Shown here: positions 1-10,156 of the stretch, in pieces | Numbering within the stretch: the first letter of the stretch is position 1 | Layout of the letters: the number at the start of each line of letters is the position of its first letter | Assembly: GCA_025766275.1 (NCBI GenBank) | Contig: JAFKAC010000005.1 | Span: 1,240,001-1,304,000 of the forward strand | From: Lactarius indigo | Lineage: Eukaryota; Basidiomycota; Agaricomycetes; Russulales; Russulaceae | Reading direction: 5' to 3' | Length of the DNA stretch: 64,000 nucleotides | Made by a program: the position numbers and the translations under genes | Notes under the pieces: model-generated | What the model was told of the DNA's origin: nothing | The model's database searches: none | The model's input: only the letters and a program-made list of their open reading frames with translations

Positions 1-789
1 AAACTGCAGAATGTCGATATTCCTGTGGGAGCGAAGTCTTGCACAGCTCTGGTAGTATCTGATGGCAACTCCGAAGTTTCTCCCCCAGAGGCAGACACTG
101 ATGATGAACCGGATAGTAATTCGGCCGAGCTAGAGGGAGATACAAGTAGTGACGGTGACACAACCGATGGTGGACCCTTCCGCCCAGAGCATCTGCTCTA
201 CCGTCGGGGTCTGACCTTTCCTCGGATCGAGCGAGTCCCATACCGCATCTGGGTGGTGTATCAAAGACCCCAGGAGTCAACTCCGTCTTTTTACCGACAC
301 TTTCAAATGGTTTCGTCCCGGGTGGCTCAGACACCGATTGGAGTGACGAGGAGACAAGAGTAGGTGGGGGCGTTCGCAAGAATCGAAGAGGCCAGAGGGC
401 AAGACGGGCGTAAGTGACGGACAATATATTCTTTGGCTTGTTTAACCTATACTTCATCTAGCATATGGGAAAAGAAGTATGGGAGGAAAGCAAAGCACCT
501 ACAGAAGCAGGAAGATTCCGGTGCAACCTGTGCTCAACGCAGCTCGCGGAAGCATGTCCAGGTGTCGCAAGCAGTTGGCCTTTCACGACCTACTGGTCCT
601 GCCAAACAATACGGGCGAGCGAACGAAGGGGAGGGGGTTTCAAATAGCCATGCACCTCATAAACCGAAGGCTAGGCGTGTGGACGACCTCGCACTGCACC
701 CTTCCTGGGAAGCGAAACGACGTATGAAAGAGAAATCAAGCGCTGCAATTATACCTTCACAAGGAAAACGTATCAAGTTTGACGACTAG
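1..789 (+). CDS. BUD22: BUD22 / SRFBP1-family ribosome biogenesis protein, 3' part
   Basis: C-terminal part of a nucleolar Bud22-family protein (small-subunit rRNA processing, 20S pre-rRNA); the 5' end lies outside the window. Seen: an acidic Asp/Ser/Glu-rich stretch (about 25-165), then LPTLSNGFVPGGSDTDWSDE, then KNRRGQRARRA, an intron at 410-461 (GT..AG), and the last exon 462-789 reading IWEKKYGRKAKHLQK and finally LHPSWEAKRRMKEK with a GKRIKFDD end. These two blocks and the HPSWEAK ending are the family signature. The acidic part and the NGF part are in different frames; the switch falls between about 160 and 210 and could be a short intron or a one-base indel. Tandem orientation with the next gene 2.3 kb downstream. 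Confidence 0.88.
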
Positions 790-3123
790 ACGTATACGCT
801 GCTGGCAGTTCCTGTACCAGCTAATCGCCTCATCCCTTGATTGTCGAATCATGTTGTGGGTTGTTCGTACTTCCTCGATCGTTTTTTTTTTTTGATCAAT
901 ATTTATTCAGTACTTCCCCGATCTGGACCTACTTTTCGTTCTATCGTGGTTCGCTATGATCATTCTTCCCGCTATCCTTTTTGATATTTTTTCACCTTCC
1001 ACTGCGTCCCCTCAATTCCGCTTGAATGCTTAGCAATTCGGCCCATGTGTTTTCTTGGTTTCGGGCCGTTCTGCGATGATATCCACACTTGCCCTCTGAG
1101 AATTTACCAATCTCTTCACCCTCAGCCACACATTTTAATGACCTAGGTCACGCCAGTCTCCGTAATTTCTGGGCAACTCTACGTACTTTATCGTGAAAAC
1201 CGGCTCTGATCGAGACTACAACATAGGTTTAGAACTAACTAAGGGATAGGCATGTCTGAATATTTGTACGATTTCCGAAATGAATCGTGTGGGGCTGTTT
1301 GTCCCAACGCTCCCCGGACCAAGCCCGCCCGCGATCAGGACTCCCAGATCAGACTTGCTAATACCGGTCCCTTTGCTTGATTGCACACCAAATTATGGCT
1401 CAAGAGTATGGAGGACGAAGAGGGAGAGTGGCGCATCACAGCCTGGGAACGATCTCACGGATGTGGATGTGGATGAACCTCCAGAAGGGGTCAGGCCGGT
1501 CAGGAGTCGCGCCAGTTGCTGGGTTCATTCTCGGAACAAGGTATTTCCATCGACCATTCCACCAGTGCAAAAAAACTGAATACCCAGGGTCTTGTTTGGG
1601 GGAAATAAAAATCAGACCACCATGGCTGATGGTTTTCCCCACACCTTTCAATACTCGACAGCATTGAATCACTGAAGGAATTAACTGTATGCCATCCAAT
1701 TACTGTAAGCCCGGGATCGTTGTTTTTTTCACAGGAATTTCTGCCACCAATGGCGGTGGCAGTTTGTGTTCGGCATTCTCATCGGGCCTGGACCAGAAAT
1801 CTATTTGCCCTTAACCATGGTTCTGTTGTCTAAAGGAGTTCCCGAACCGCATTATTCTCTGCGGTACTCGGGCTGGGCCTAGCAAACACGCGTCCTTCAC
1901 ACTTCATGCCACGAACTTGAATACACCGATCAAAATGACCAATGACCGTACGGCATGATCGATGCATGATCCCTTTACCTTTACCCCGATTCCATTCAAT
2001 TCCACCGTAGAGGACTGCGTTTCGAACCCCTTGTGACTTCGAGATCCACTCGATGCTTATTCGCCCCGACGCCTTCCAAGACACCTTCTCCACACTTCTA
2101 TTGCCCCAGAATTTCCCGGTTTTTTCCGTGCCACGATGTCTTGTGACAATTTGTATCACCCGCGCGCATATGGATGCACCCTAGACCTTGGGTCTACTTG
2201 ACCATAACGAACCTTCCAGGTTTGGGCTGCGCATTCCACCGCATTCCCGTGAATATCACCCTCCGCCGTAGAAGGTATGTTGAATTGTTCGCAATATTCC
2301 TGATGCCGCAATGTCGCAGCTCAGTACACTTACAATACTGGTCACAGGCTATATTACCCGGCCTTTCATCGGGTCTCGGAGCGTTAACGCATTGACATTT
2401 GAAATGTTCCCCGACTTATAATTTTATAGGTAGTTTTTAGCGTGGATCCGACTCTCGCAGTCGCTGAAATCTTTGTTCCGAGTCGGAGAGACACTTTAGG
2501 AACTCTCTGGGACTACGGGTGCGTGTGCTCGTAACCTCGCACCTGGTGATGGTCTCTTTGCGGCACCATCTCATCGATCTCGTCATCTATTCTATCGAAA
2601 GTTGATATTGGTAATCCGACGAATAAAATTGTTGACAGACAGAAGGTTGAGTCATTGGCCATTTGTCCCTGTTACAGCATTCATACACGACTTTCGCTTG
2701 CTTATTTGCGGAACGTATCATCAGAGCTTCAAAAGCTTCTCAGAAGGCCTCCAGCTTCAACGTTGCTTCAACGTTTCAAATCTCAACGTTTCAACATTTC
2801 GACGTTTCGATTTTCAAGTTCTGTAGTGGCCACGTGCACTGCTGTTCGCAGACCTCCATGGGTTTCGGGCCCATCGTCGCATCTCTCCCGTCAATCGGCT
2901 GGCAATCGCTTCATCTTATCTGAATCCTCGCCGCCAGTCACGGTGGCAGTTAATATTAGTAGCATCAGACCGCATAGGCCAACCCTGCCTAAATCAGACT
3001 TGTGTGAAGATCCTAACGTATGCATATGTGTATCGTTTACGTTTGTGTTGAGAAGGGTCATCCGGTCATGGTCCAGTCTCATACTTGTCCCCTAATTTTC
3101 GATTCCACTTGAGGGGTCTGAAC
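790..3123. other. 2.3-kb gene-free stretch
   Basis: No convincing coding region on either strand: open frames are short, overlap in several frames, and none shows a recognisable domain. It holds a 12-T run (882-893), a short perfect inverted repeat (CTGCCACC..GGTGGCAG, 1741-1762) and a cluster of TCAACGTTTC-like repeats (about 2754-2812). It includes the 3' region of BUD22 and the promoter and 5' leader of the NUDCD1-like gene. A fast-evolving gene or non-coding RNA cannot be excluded. Confidence 0.5.
2754..2812. repeat. Clustered TCAACGTT(TC) short repeats
   Basis: Four spaced near-copies of a 10-bp unit: CTTCAACGTT, TTCAACGTTTC, CTCAACGTTTC and TTCGACGTTTC, within 60 bp. They sit about 310 bp upstream of the NUDCD1-like start codon. 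AACGTT is self-complementary, so each unit can be read on both strands. Could be a protein-binding cluster or a chance expansion. Confidence 0.6.
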
Positions 3124-5040
3124 ATGTTCGCGCTTCATCCAGACCGCTCGCTTCTCAACCCAAAATTTGACGGTTACAAACTCGATCCTATATCTTCCGA
3201 GGATGCGGTCAGCCGCTATACTCTGCGACACAATGCTACGCAAGCATCCGTGTCTGGGCGGCACCACTTCTCGTTTCAAGAAGCCCAAAGCCGGATTCGA
3301 CACGACCATCTCAGCGTGAGCCCTGACGCCGAGCAGGCCGTCTATATCGACGAGGACCTCCGTGTGATTTCTATCCGGCTAGACCATGTGAGGGTTATCG
3401 TCATTCATGCGACTACACGGACTCCATTCACTTGCTAGCGCTAGGACACACTTCGACCGTCTTTCGGAGCGATCTACGATCTTCCTCAGCCTACACAGAC
3501 CCCGGCATCTGATTCGCGTCAGAGAGAATATCCATCCTCTGTCTTCCTCGATGCTCAAACTCTATTGTGTGCGGATGGCCATGGCACGTTGTACGTCTTG
3601 ACGCTGCCATCGACCAACTCCGCGGGCCTCCTTGGATTCTACGAGCTTCCGAGTTCTTCGGGGTGTTCGCCGTCGCCCGCTCCCTTCCGACTACACACTG
3701 CGTTGTCCCTGGATGGCCAAGCCATCGCAATGCTGTCATTCAAGTACTCCAACGAGTTTTCTCCCGTGGCATCCTCTACTCGCAAGACACCCCCCGCAGA
3801 GTTTGACGTCGTAGCCGTCCGGATACCGCTTGACGCCGCGGCAGACAATACCGTGGCTCGTCCTCTGGACATCCTCTGGCATCGTAGGGGTACTAATGTT
3901 CCTCTTTATCTTGCCTACGAGAAGCAACGCAAAGTCTTTATCCTTGCGGGAGGCTCACCTTATCGGCGAATTAGACAGCCAGCCGTGGCACCCGATGAAC
4001 CCTCCCCGGACGAATTTGTCCCCATCTCCAGCGCAGATGGTGGTCCCCTTCCTACCGAACCAACAAAGCCCCCGCCGTATGCCTGGACACAGGACTCCGA
4101 AGAGGTCACCGTAGCGCTCCCGTTCCCCTCGAGCACGTATAAGGGCGACATCAACGTGCACTTCTCCCTCCAGACGCTCACCGTGCTCGTCCAGGGCTCC
4201 GATTCTCCGCGCTACTCGGCCGTGCGCCTATGGGGTGGCGTCTCGCCCTCGTCGAGCTTCTGGACGTGGGACGCGCATGGCGCGCACACCTACGGCCTGC
4301 TCACGCTGCACCTCGAGAAGCAGCACGCGGGTACACGCTGGCCGCACGTGTTTGACGCGTCCTCTGGGCAGACCGAGGTCGCGGAAACGCTCGACCCGTC
4401 CGAACTCTACGCGATTCGCGAGAGCCTCGAAAAGTACACCGCGGAGTTGCAAGGGGCTGCCAGCGCTGGCGGTGGAGCCCGCCCCAGTCTTGCAGATGGC
4501 GAGGCAGATGAAGAAGCAGATTCTGCGGTCGGAACGGACACGTGCATTACGTGGGTATACGTGGATGGCGCCGACCCCGCGTGGGCGCACGAGGACTGGG
4601 ATGTGCCATTTACTGTGCTCTCGACGCCATTGCCAGGGAGTAGTCTGGAGATCTCGATGGTGGTCAAGCATACGATCGACGGACCGCGCTTTGTGCTGTC
4701 CAATGAGGACACGCCGAGTGGCCGGCCAGTGTGGACGCATGTGTCTACATATTCTGCGTTGGCTTTCGTGCTCGCTTCAAAGCGCGATACTCGCTTTACC
4801 TATCACGTCCCTTCGAAAGCTGTGCTCGCCTTTGAAGGTGGAGGAGGGGCGTATGGGGGAAATTTATACTTATACCGCGATGCGGAGCCAAAGAACAACT
4901 CAGCGAAACAGGCAATCCTAAGGTTAACTGAGAACACATCGGGTTCTCTACTTGGCGTGGGGGCCGTGCAAGTTGAGGGGCAGACCGTCATCCTATGCTT
5001 GTGCGAGAAGGAGCTGGTTGTCCTACGGAATGCCCTCTAA
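3124..5040 (+). CDS. NUDCD1: NUDCD1-like CS-domain protein
   Basis: NudC-domain-containing protein 1 homologue, about 619 aa (human protein 583 aa). Two exons: 3124-3387 and 3445-5040, with a 57-bp GT..AG intron whose length is a multiple of three. The start was chosen at the ATG giving MFALHPDRSLLNPKFDGYKL, which matches the family N-terminus (LL-P-F-GYKL). The p23/CS-like segment starts near residue 299 (YAWTQDSEEVTVALPFP, then GDINVHFS and LTVLVQG). The rest is beta-rich, as in the WD-like wrapping region of the family. NudC-type proteins are HSP90-associated co-chaperones; this role is inferred from the family. The gene converges on the PP2C gene at 5293. Confidence 0.88.
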
Positions 5041-5292
5041 AGTGGAAGTGGTACAGAACCGGGACAAGACAGACACAAAGTATTTCAGAATGTTGTAATA
5101 CAATGGTATGCCAGAAGGTGACCGAAACAGAGATTGAGCAGCAACCCTTGTGAACAAATGTGAAAGAGTGTGCGCGTGCCACATACAAGAAGTCATTACG
5201 GAGACACATACATAGTAATACGTGCTGGAGATACAAGTCGATCGAGAAAGCGCCCCCTGGTCATCTTTTCAACGTGTCCCACCCACGTCGAG

Positions 5293-7476
5293 TTAGCATT
5301 CCACTGTCGCCGCAGCAAGGGCCTTGTCTCCGTCAGGAAGAGTAGAGAGCGGTTTCTGTGTGGTAGGCCTACTAGCTAGCTGCTGTGGGGATGGCGGAGT
5401 CTCGCCGCGTGGTGTGTCGAGCGGGGGGGACGGTGGCTCCTGGGTTGACGTCGACGACGGTGTTGGCGGATCGTGCTCATGTCCGTGTACACCATTTGCA
5501 CGAATTTCCGCGCGATCCTTCTCGGCTTGGGACAGATATATCACGCTGTTGAAAGGCTCCTTAAAGGCCTCCTCGTCTTCGTCCATGAATTCTTCTTGCT
5601 CGAGGTCTTCTGGCGTCTCATGCTCCACGAAGTTTTGCGAGAGTCTACCTGCTAAAATGGGAGGTACGGGCGTGTCGTGTGGCCCTTCTTCGTCAATCTC
5701 GTCTTGGAACATCAGAGCGCCCGCATCGCTTTTGATACCTGATCCCGGACGAAATGAAATGCCAGCGCCAAATCTATCCGTGATCGCCCTCGTCAGCTGG
5801 TCGAGTGAGCTGGGGTGTGCTCCGCTTAGTGGGTCAGTTCGGTCAAGCGCCTTCTGATCCTGTTCTTCGCGCTCCAATGCTTCAAAATTTGCCCGTCGCG
5901 TCCGCCATGACATCAAGCGGGTAGCCGAATAAATTTGTGGTGGCGCATCGGGGGTGTTATAGCCAAATTTACTTTCGACGCGGTCCTTGACCATGGCATA
6001 CCACTCCTCTTCGGTCTTGCCGTTAAGAATGGCGACAATCAGGATAGTCATGTTGTCGCAGCCGATACCCTGTGCGCCGTGCGTATCAGGAGCCAGACAG
6101 TGCTCCATAATATTTTCACAGATCTGGCCCATGGGTTTTCCTTGTGCAACCTCGCGGCGGACAAAGTCGACGACATGCTGTGAATTCAGGCAGTCCCAGA
6201 TTCCTGGAGGACTTTGTGAGGGGGGTCGTGGTAAATTTTGCCGAAACTCACCGTCGCAGGCTAGTACAAAAAATTCGTCGTCTTCGGTGATGTCATGCAC
6301 GGTGATATCAGGATTCGATGTGATGATCTGCTTGTCGGGGGTGAGAGAGTAGTTCTTTTTGAACTCAAAATCGCCCAAGGCTCTGGCGAGAGCCAGATTT
6401 CCTAGATCGAATTTGTCAAACTTTACACATGGGTCATCAAAACAGTGGAGGCGAACCATTCACGCGTCCATATTCGATAAAGCCCCCAGCAGCCACAATG
6501 CGCTTCCTCTCCGCTATATTTCAAGTCAGAATGTTTAGGAATTGGTATTTGAGACATCACGGACATTCGTTCCCGGGTTTGTGATCGAAACTTAATGGCT
6601 TCGCCGTGCCGTTTACACTGAGGACACCTCGTGAGTCGCCAGCATTTGCCTGGTGGTTTTCTAAGCACACCGAGTCTCTCGGAGGAAAAAAGGACCAGTG
6701 CATACAACGAGTATTTTGTTGTCTCTCGTGACTAAAGCGGTGATGGCGGTGCACCCAGAAGGATCCCTGGTATATGCAGGATCTATACTTCGTTAGCATA
6801 AGTCTCATAGCACTGCGAAAAATAACACATACCTGCGAGCATATCCTCATCGGTGCCCAAAAACGCACGTCTCATAGCCTCTTCGTAATTCTGCCGCTGG
6901 TATGAGTCCTCCTTTACCAGCCGTCTATGCACATTTTGGCCAGCAAATCGTGCAACCGAGCCGCCTGCAGACGACTCGTTCAACTCCAAGAATGCAAGAG
7001 AGGGGTGAAGATCGGTGATATACCTCCATGGCCATCATATACTGCGAAGAAAGTGTTGGAGATTTCATCTGAAGGGGGTTCGTCTAAATCGAGTGAAACA
7101 GCATGTGCATCTTCCATGGCTATATAAAGGAGATCAAGAGATCAAGAAGACACGGGACGAGGATTGAAGAAATCCGAGAAGGAAACGGAGAGAATGAAGA
7201 GGGTTGTTAAACGTGACAGTAGAAATGACGGACTCCGAAACTCACTTAATCGCCATCCTTGCATCTCAGAGAGGCCATAAGCGAAACGAGCATTCCTGCC
7301 AGTCTCGGTGTGTTTCTCGGTTGCTGCGAAAGGGGCACAAATAAGTAAAATGACAGTGAGGGTAAGGGTTCAGGCAGCGGCTGACCTGGGTAAGACAAGA
7401 TCTGACCCTGGAGAGTAGGAAAGACAGCGTTAGGTGCTGTGACGATATCGAGGAGAATCGGGAATAGACCTACCAT
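5293..7476 (-). CDS. PTC2: PTC2/PTC3-type PP2C Ser/Thr phosphatase
   Basis: Metal-dependent protein phosphatase that dephosphorylates stress/MAPK and checkpoint kinases in yeasts (family knowledge). I can assemble ten exons to 1611 nt, exactly 536 aa: 7476-7474, 7407-7386, 7323-7246, 7119-7024, 6964-6833, 6782-6706, 6649-6565, 6513-6457, 6401-6252 and 6203-5293. Motifs in order: MGQILSYPATEKHTE, YGLSEMQGWRLTMEDAHA (metal-binding Glu/Asp), VYDGHGG, NAGDSRGVLS, VNGNLALARALGDFEFK, CDGIWDCL, GCDNMTILIV. The N-terminal MGQ start is a typical myristoylation signal. The C-terminal third (from about residue 340) is an acidic, Pro/Ser-rich tail without a domain. The first coding exon contains only the ATG, which is unusual. 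Confidence 0.93.
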
Positions 7477-7482
7477 GAAAAG

Positions 7483-7674
7483 TTATGTTGAGGTGGAGTT
7501 ACGGGATGGGGAGGAAAAGAAGAGGGAGAGATTTGAGGGGGTTAGAGGGAGGGAAGGGAAGCGGGGTCGAGGGCTAAGCGAATATTTCGGGTCGTGTGCG
7601 TGTGCGGCGGCGGGGAAACCAGTTGGGAGAGAATGACCGAGAGGGCTCGGAGCAGCTACAGAAGAATCGACCAT
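7483..7674 (-). promoter_or_regulatory. Possible 63-codon upstream ORF in the PP2C leader
   Basis: An ATG at 7674 opens a frame that ends in TAA at 7485-7483, only six bases before the ATG of the PP2C gene (7476). It lies on the same strand, within the 303-bp gap to the next gene upstream. If transcription starts beyond 7674 this would be a leader ORF whose termination is very close to the main start. It is Pro/Ser-rich and low complexity, so it may simply be a pyrimidine-rich leader without function. Transcript start is not known. Confidence 0.35.
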
Positions 7675-7779
7675 GTTTGGTGTTGTGTGTGCTCACGTAC
7701 TGTAGACTCATGTCTGCTGTCAATGTTACATGGGCACAGGGCTTCTAGTTAAGTAACACAATACTACGCAATCATCGCT

Positions 7780-8682
7780 TCAAATGCTGTCAGATCGTCT
7801 ATCAGGCGGGTCGCTCATAGGTAGCGGTGACGATGGCGGTGACGTTGGCGGTGTGTCGAATATCTCGATGATTTCGTGTTCGTCCGGAGCGCGCGTTCTA
7901 ACTTCGTAAATCGCCGTCGACTCGTCGTGCTCCCAACCGCCCAATTCATCTTCTTCGGAATCACAGTCCGCGTTTGCACCCTTCGTGTCCTCATCGCTTG
8001 ATATCTCCACGAATTCGTCCGCCAAGTAGCGATCCTCGGTGCCCGCTTCCTCTTCCACCTGGCCGGGATCTTCTTCCTCCACCCGGCGGGGGTCTTCTTC
8101 TCGCATCCGTTTCTCTGCCTCGAGAAAGTCTTTGAGATCGTTCTCGTCTTCGGAATCGAGCTCGCGTATTGGTTTGACCCGTCTGAGTCGGGCCTCTAAC
8201 CTGTTCTTGACGCGTGCTCCATGCGAGAGTGCATCAATCTCGTCGAGCTCGTCTTCATCTTCACTATGCGCGCCGCCGCCATCGCTGCTTGCATCGTTTC
8301 CTGGTTCGTCCGGAAGTGAGATGTCGCCAAAGTTTATCTGTGTAGCGAGGTTCCGCACGACGCCGCAGTCCTTCAGGAGCTTTTCTTCGCGTAAATCAAT
8401 AATATCGTCCTCGTCAAGAGGACGGGCGTAGCGCTGCGCGAGCTGTGCCCACGCATCCTTCAGGCGCATCGCGCTTTCAAAGCGCGTTTGAAAGAAGTCA
8501 GAGTCGCTGTGGTCCCGCCGCGAAGGCGTCGAGGGTAGTGAACGAGAGCTTGATGACGATGGTGTACTACCCAGACGTTGACGTTTAGATGGCGAGGGTA
8601 ATTCAGATGGATAATGTGGTGGGCGGGTGACATGACGTGGGCCTGGGGAAGATGCAGGGTGTGGATTTTTGGTAGAGTACAT
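7780..8682 (-). CDS. Acidic protein, possible Scm3-like CENP-A chaperone
   Basis: A single open frame of about 300 aa from the ATG at 8682 (an in-frame ATG at 8748 would add 22 residues). A Pro/Ser/Arg-rich N-terminus is followed by RFESAMRLKDAWAQLAQRY, then DEDDIIDLREEKLLKD and CGVVR, and finally a long acidic, Glu/Asp-rich tail with SEDEDELDEIDAL. The helix followed by 'D-hIDL...hhxDxGhhR' resembles the Scm3/HJURP region that binds the centromeric H3 variant; that is my inference from pattern, not a proven match. The tail suggests a histone- or chromatin-binding nuclear protein in any case. No introns seen. Confidence 0.5.
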   Translation of the reverse strand: MYSTKNPHPASSPGPRHVTRPPHYPSELPSPSKRQRLGSTPSSSSSRSLPSTPSRRDHSDSDFFQTRFESAMRLKDAWAQLAQRYARPLDEDDIIDLREEKLLKDCGVVRNLATQINFGDISLPDEPGNDASSDGGGAHSEDEDELDEIDALSHGARVKNRLEARLRRVKPIRELDSEDENDLKDFLEAEKRMREEDPRRVEEEDPGQVEEEAGTEDRYLADEFVEISSDEDTKGANADCDSEEDELGGWEHDESTAIYEVRTRAPDEHEIIEIFDTPPTSPPSSPLPMSDPPDRRSDSI

Positions 8683-10156
8683 CGAGAGTCGGGCCAGAAG
8701 GGAGGCGGTCGGCTTTACTGGCCAACATAGCACGTGATGCTGTGGCATTCTTTTACATAAATCTGTCCACACAGTCGCTCTGCTCGTCGTGACCAACAAC
8801 TTCTAAGGTCCACTGGGCCGCAAGATTCGACTACGCATGGCGCGTCGGCATACAACATGTCCATTGACTTGTAGTCGCGCTCCCCACTCTTTTAGTTGAG
8901 GATGGAGGCTATACCCTTGCACCCGAATGTTCCTTCCCACTAGTGTGCCCCGCCGCCTGCAGCTTTCACAACGTATTCCTCCATATCGGACCCCCCCTTG
9001 CTAGGGTGTTCAACTCTTCACAGCTGAGCCTGAGGACAGCACCTCCCTCGCGCCGCCTTTCACATCGCCACTGCGGATTCTCCGTGTAATATCTTTACCT
9101 ACGTTTTGCGTCCAGGACAACGCCTTGTCGTCCCGGCTATGCGTGCTATCAAACTGTCGCGTGGGGACCCTGACGAGTCGTGTCTCCAAGCGTGAGTTGT
9201 TGGCCAAGCGGGTGGCGCGCCTGGCTCGCGGGTGTGCTCGACACTCCTTTCGCCTGATGCTGTGACGAGGAAGTCGCGGCGGCAGCGGTAGCGAAGCAGT
9301 ACTCTTGCGGCGGCAATATTCTCTTGACCACATGCCATGTACACGTGTATTTATACTCAATAACCTGCCATGACCACCCTGTAGCTGACACTACCCTCCT
9401 GCGACGTCCTTGTCCCCTATATTGGAACGGCTCCATAGTATCGACCCGACGCCGTTCTCAACAAGAGACCCAGTATTCGCAGACACCATCGAAGCTGAGG
9501 AGAGATGGCTACCCAGGTGCGTGCAGAGGTTCCGCGTCACTGCCAGGTACGTTCAACGGCCCACGATGGGTGGGACTCCGAGAGTTTACACATATTTCAC
9601 CATGGTATCTGTACCGTGTAATAGGACAGTATATAGATGTTGAGACAAATATCGAATATTATCGAAAACCCAGTTTGAGTGTATACCAATCGCACTTACA
9701 TATCTGAGAAATTGGGGCGTTTAACGATGTCGTACGCTCGGGCTGACGGGTGAGAACGGCGAGGACAAAGCAAAGTGGGAGCAAGTTGCTGGACCTATAC
9801 CTGCCTCGGTTACATTGGCATCCTCAGGAGGAGCTCAGAACATTGAAAGTTATGGCGTGGGGTCAAATATGGAGAGTATAATGTAGTCACCACATTGTAC
9901 TCTCCATAATCGACCCCACTGGCACGGGCCTCGGGGCCCATAGAGCAGAAGGCATTAATCGTGACTGCCCCTTAGCTAGTTGCACAAAACTATGCTATGA
10001 GGCGATACAGCCGATACAGGACCGATCAAACCGCAAGCAGTGGTTCTCGCTGCTTCAAGTTCAATTTGATCCGTTATCTTTATCTTATCAAAAAGTTTAC
10101 GACCATGATTTCATTTTAGCGCCGTCACCATCTCGCTACCTCAAACAACTCTCACG
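8683..10156. other. 1.5-kb gene-free stretch with hairpin
   Basis: Intergenic region between the putative Scm3-like gene (starts leftward) and the DHX37 gene (starts rightward). Open frames are short and mutually overlapping; none is recognisable. Its main feature is the 28-bp imperfect inverted repeat at 9857-9919. It must contain both promoters. Confidence 0.5.
9857..9919. repeat. Long imperfect palindrome / hairpin
   Basis: Two 28-bp arms (9857-9884 and 9892-9919) are reverse complements at 25 of 28 positions, separated by a 7-base loop (AGTCACC). Both arms carry the core ATGGAGAGTA (right arm on the minus strand). It is about 240 bp upstream of the DHX37 start. Nothing in the flanks identifies a transposon. 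It could be a MITE remnant, a cruciform or an RNA hairpin. Confidence 0.85.

Noticed and set aside
1741..1762. 8-bp inverted repeat with short loop
   Set aside because: Too short and isolated to call a terminator or element in a eukaryote.
2655..3095. 146-codon frame before NUDCD1-like gene
   Set aside because: Low-complexity Ser/Phe/Arg composition, overlaps repeats, no family pattern.
4228..4740. 170-codon minus-strand frame inside NUDCD1-like gene
   Set aside because: Arg-rich shadow of the CS-domain region; the plus frame has a family match.
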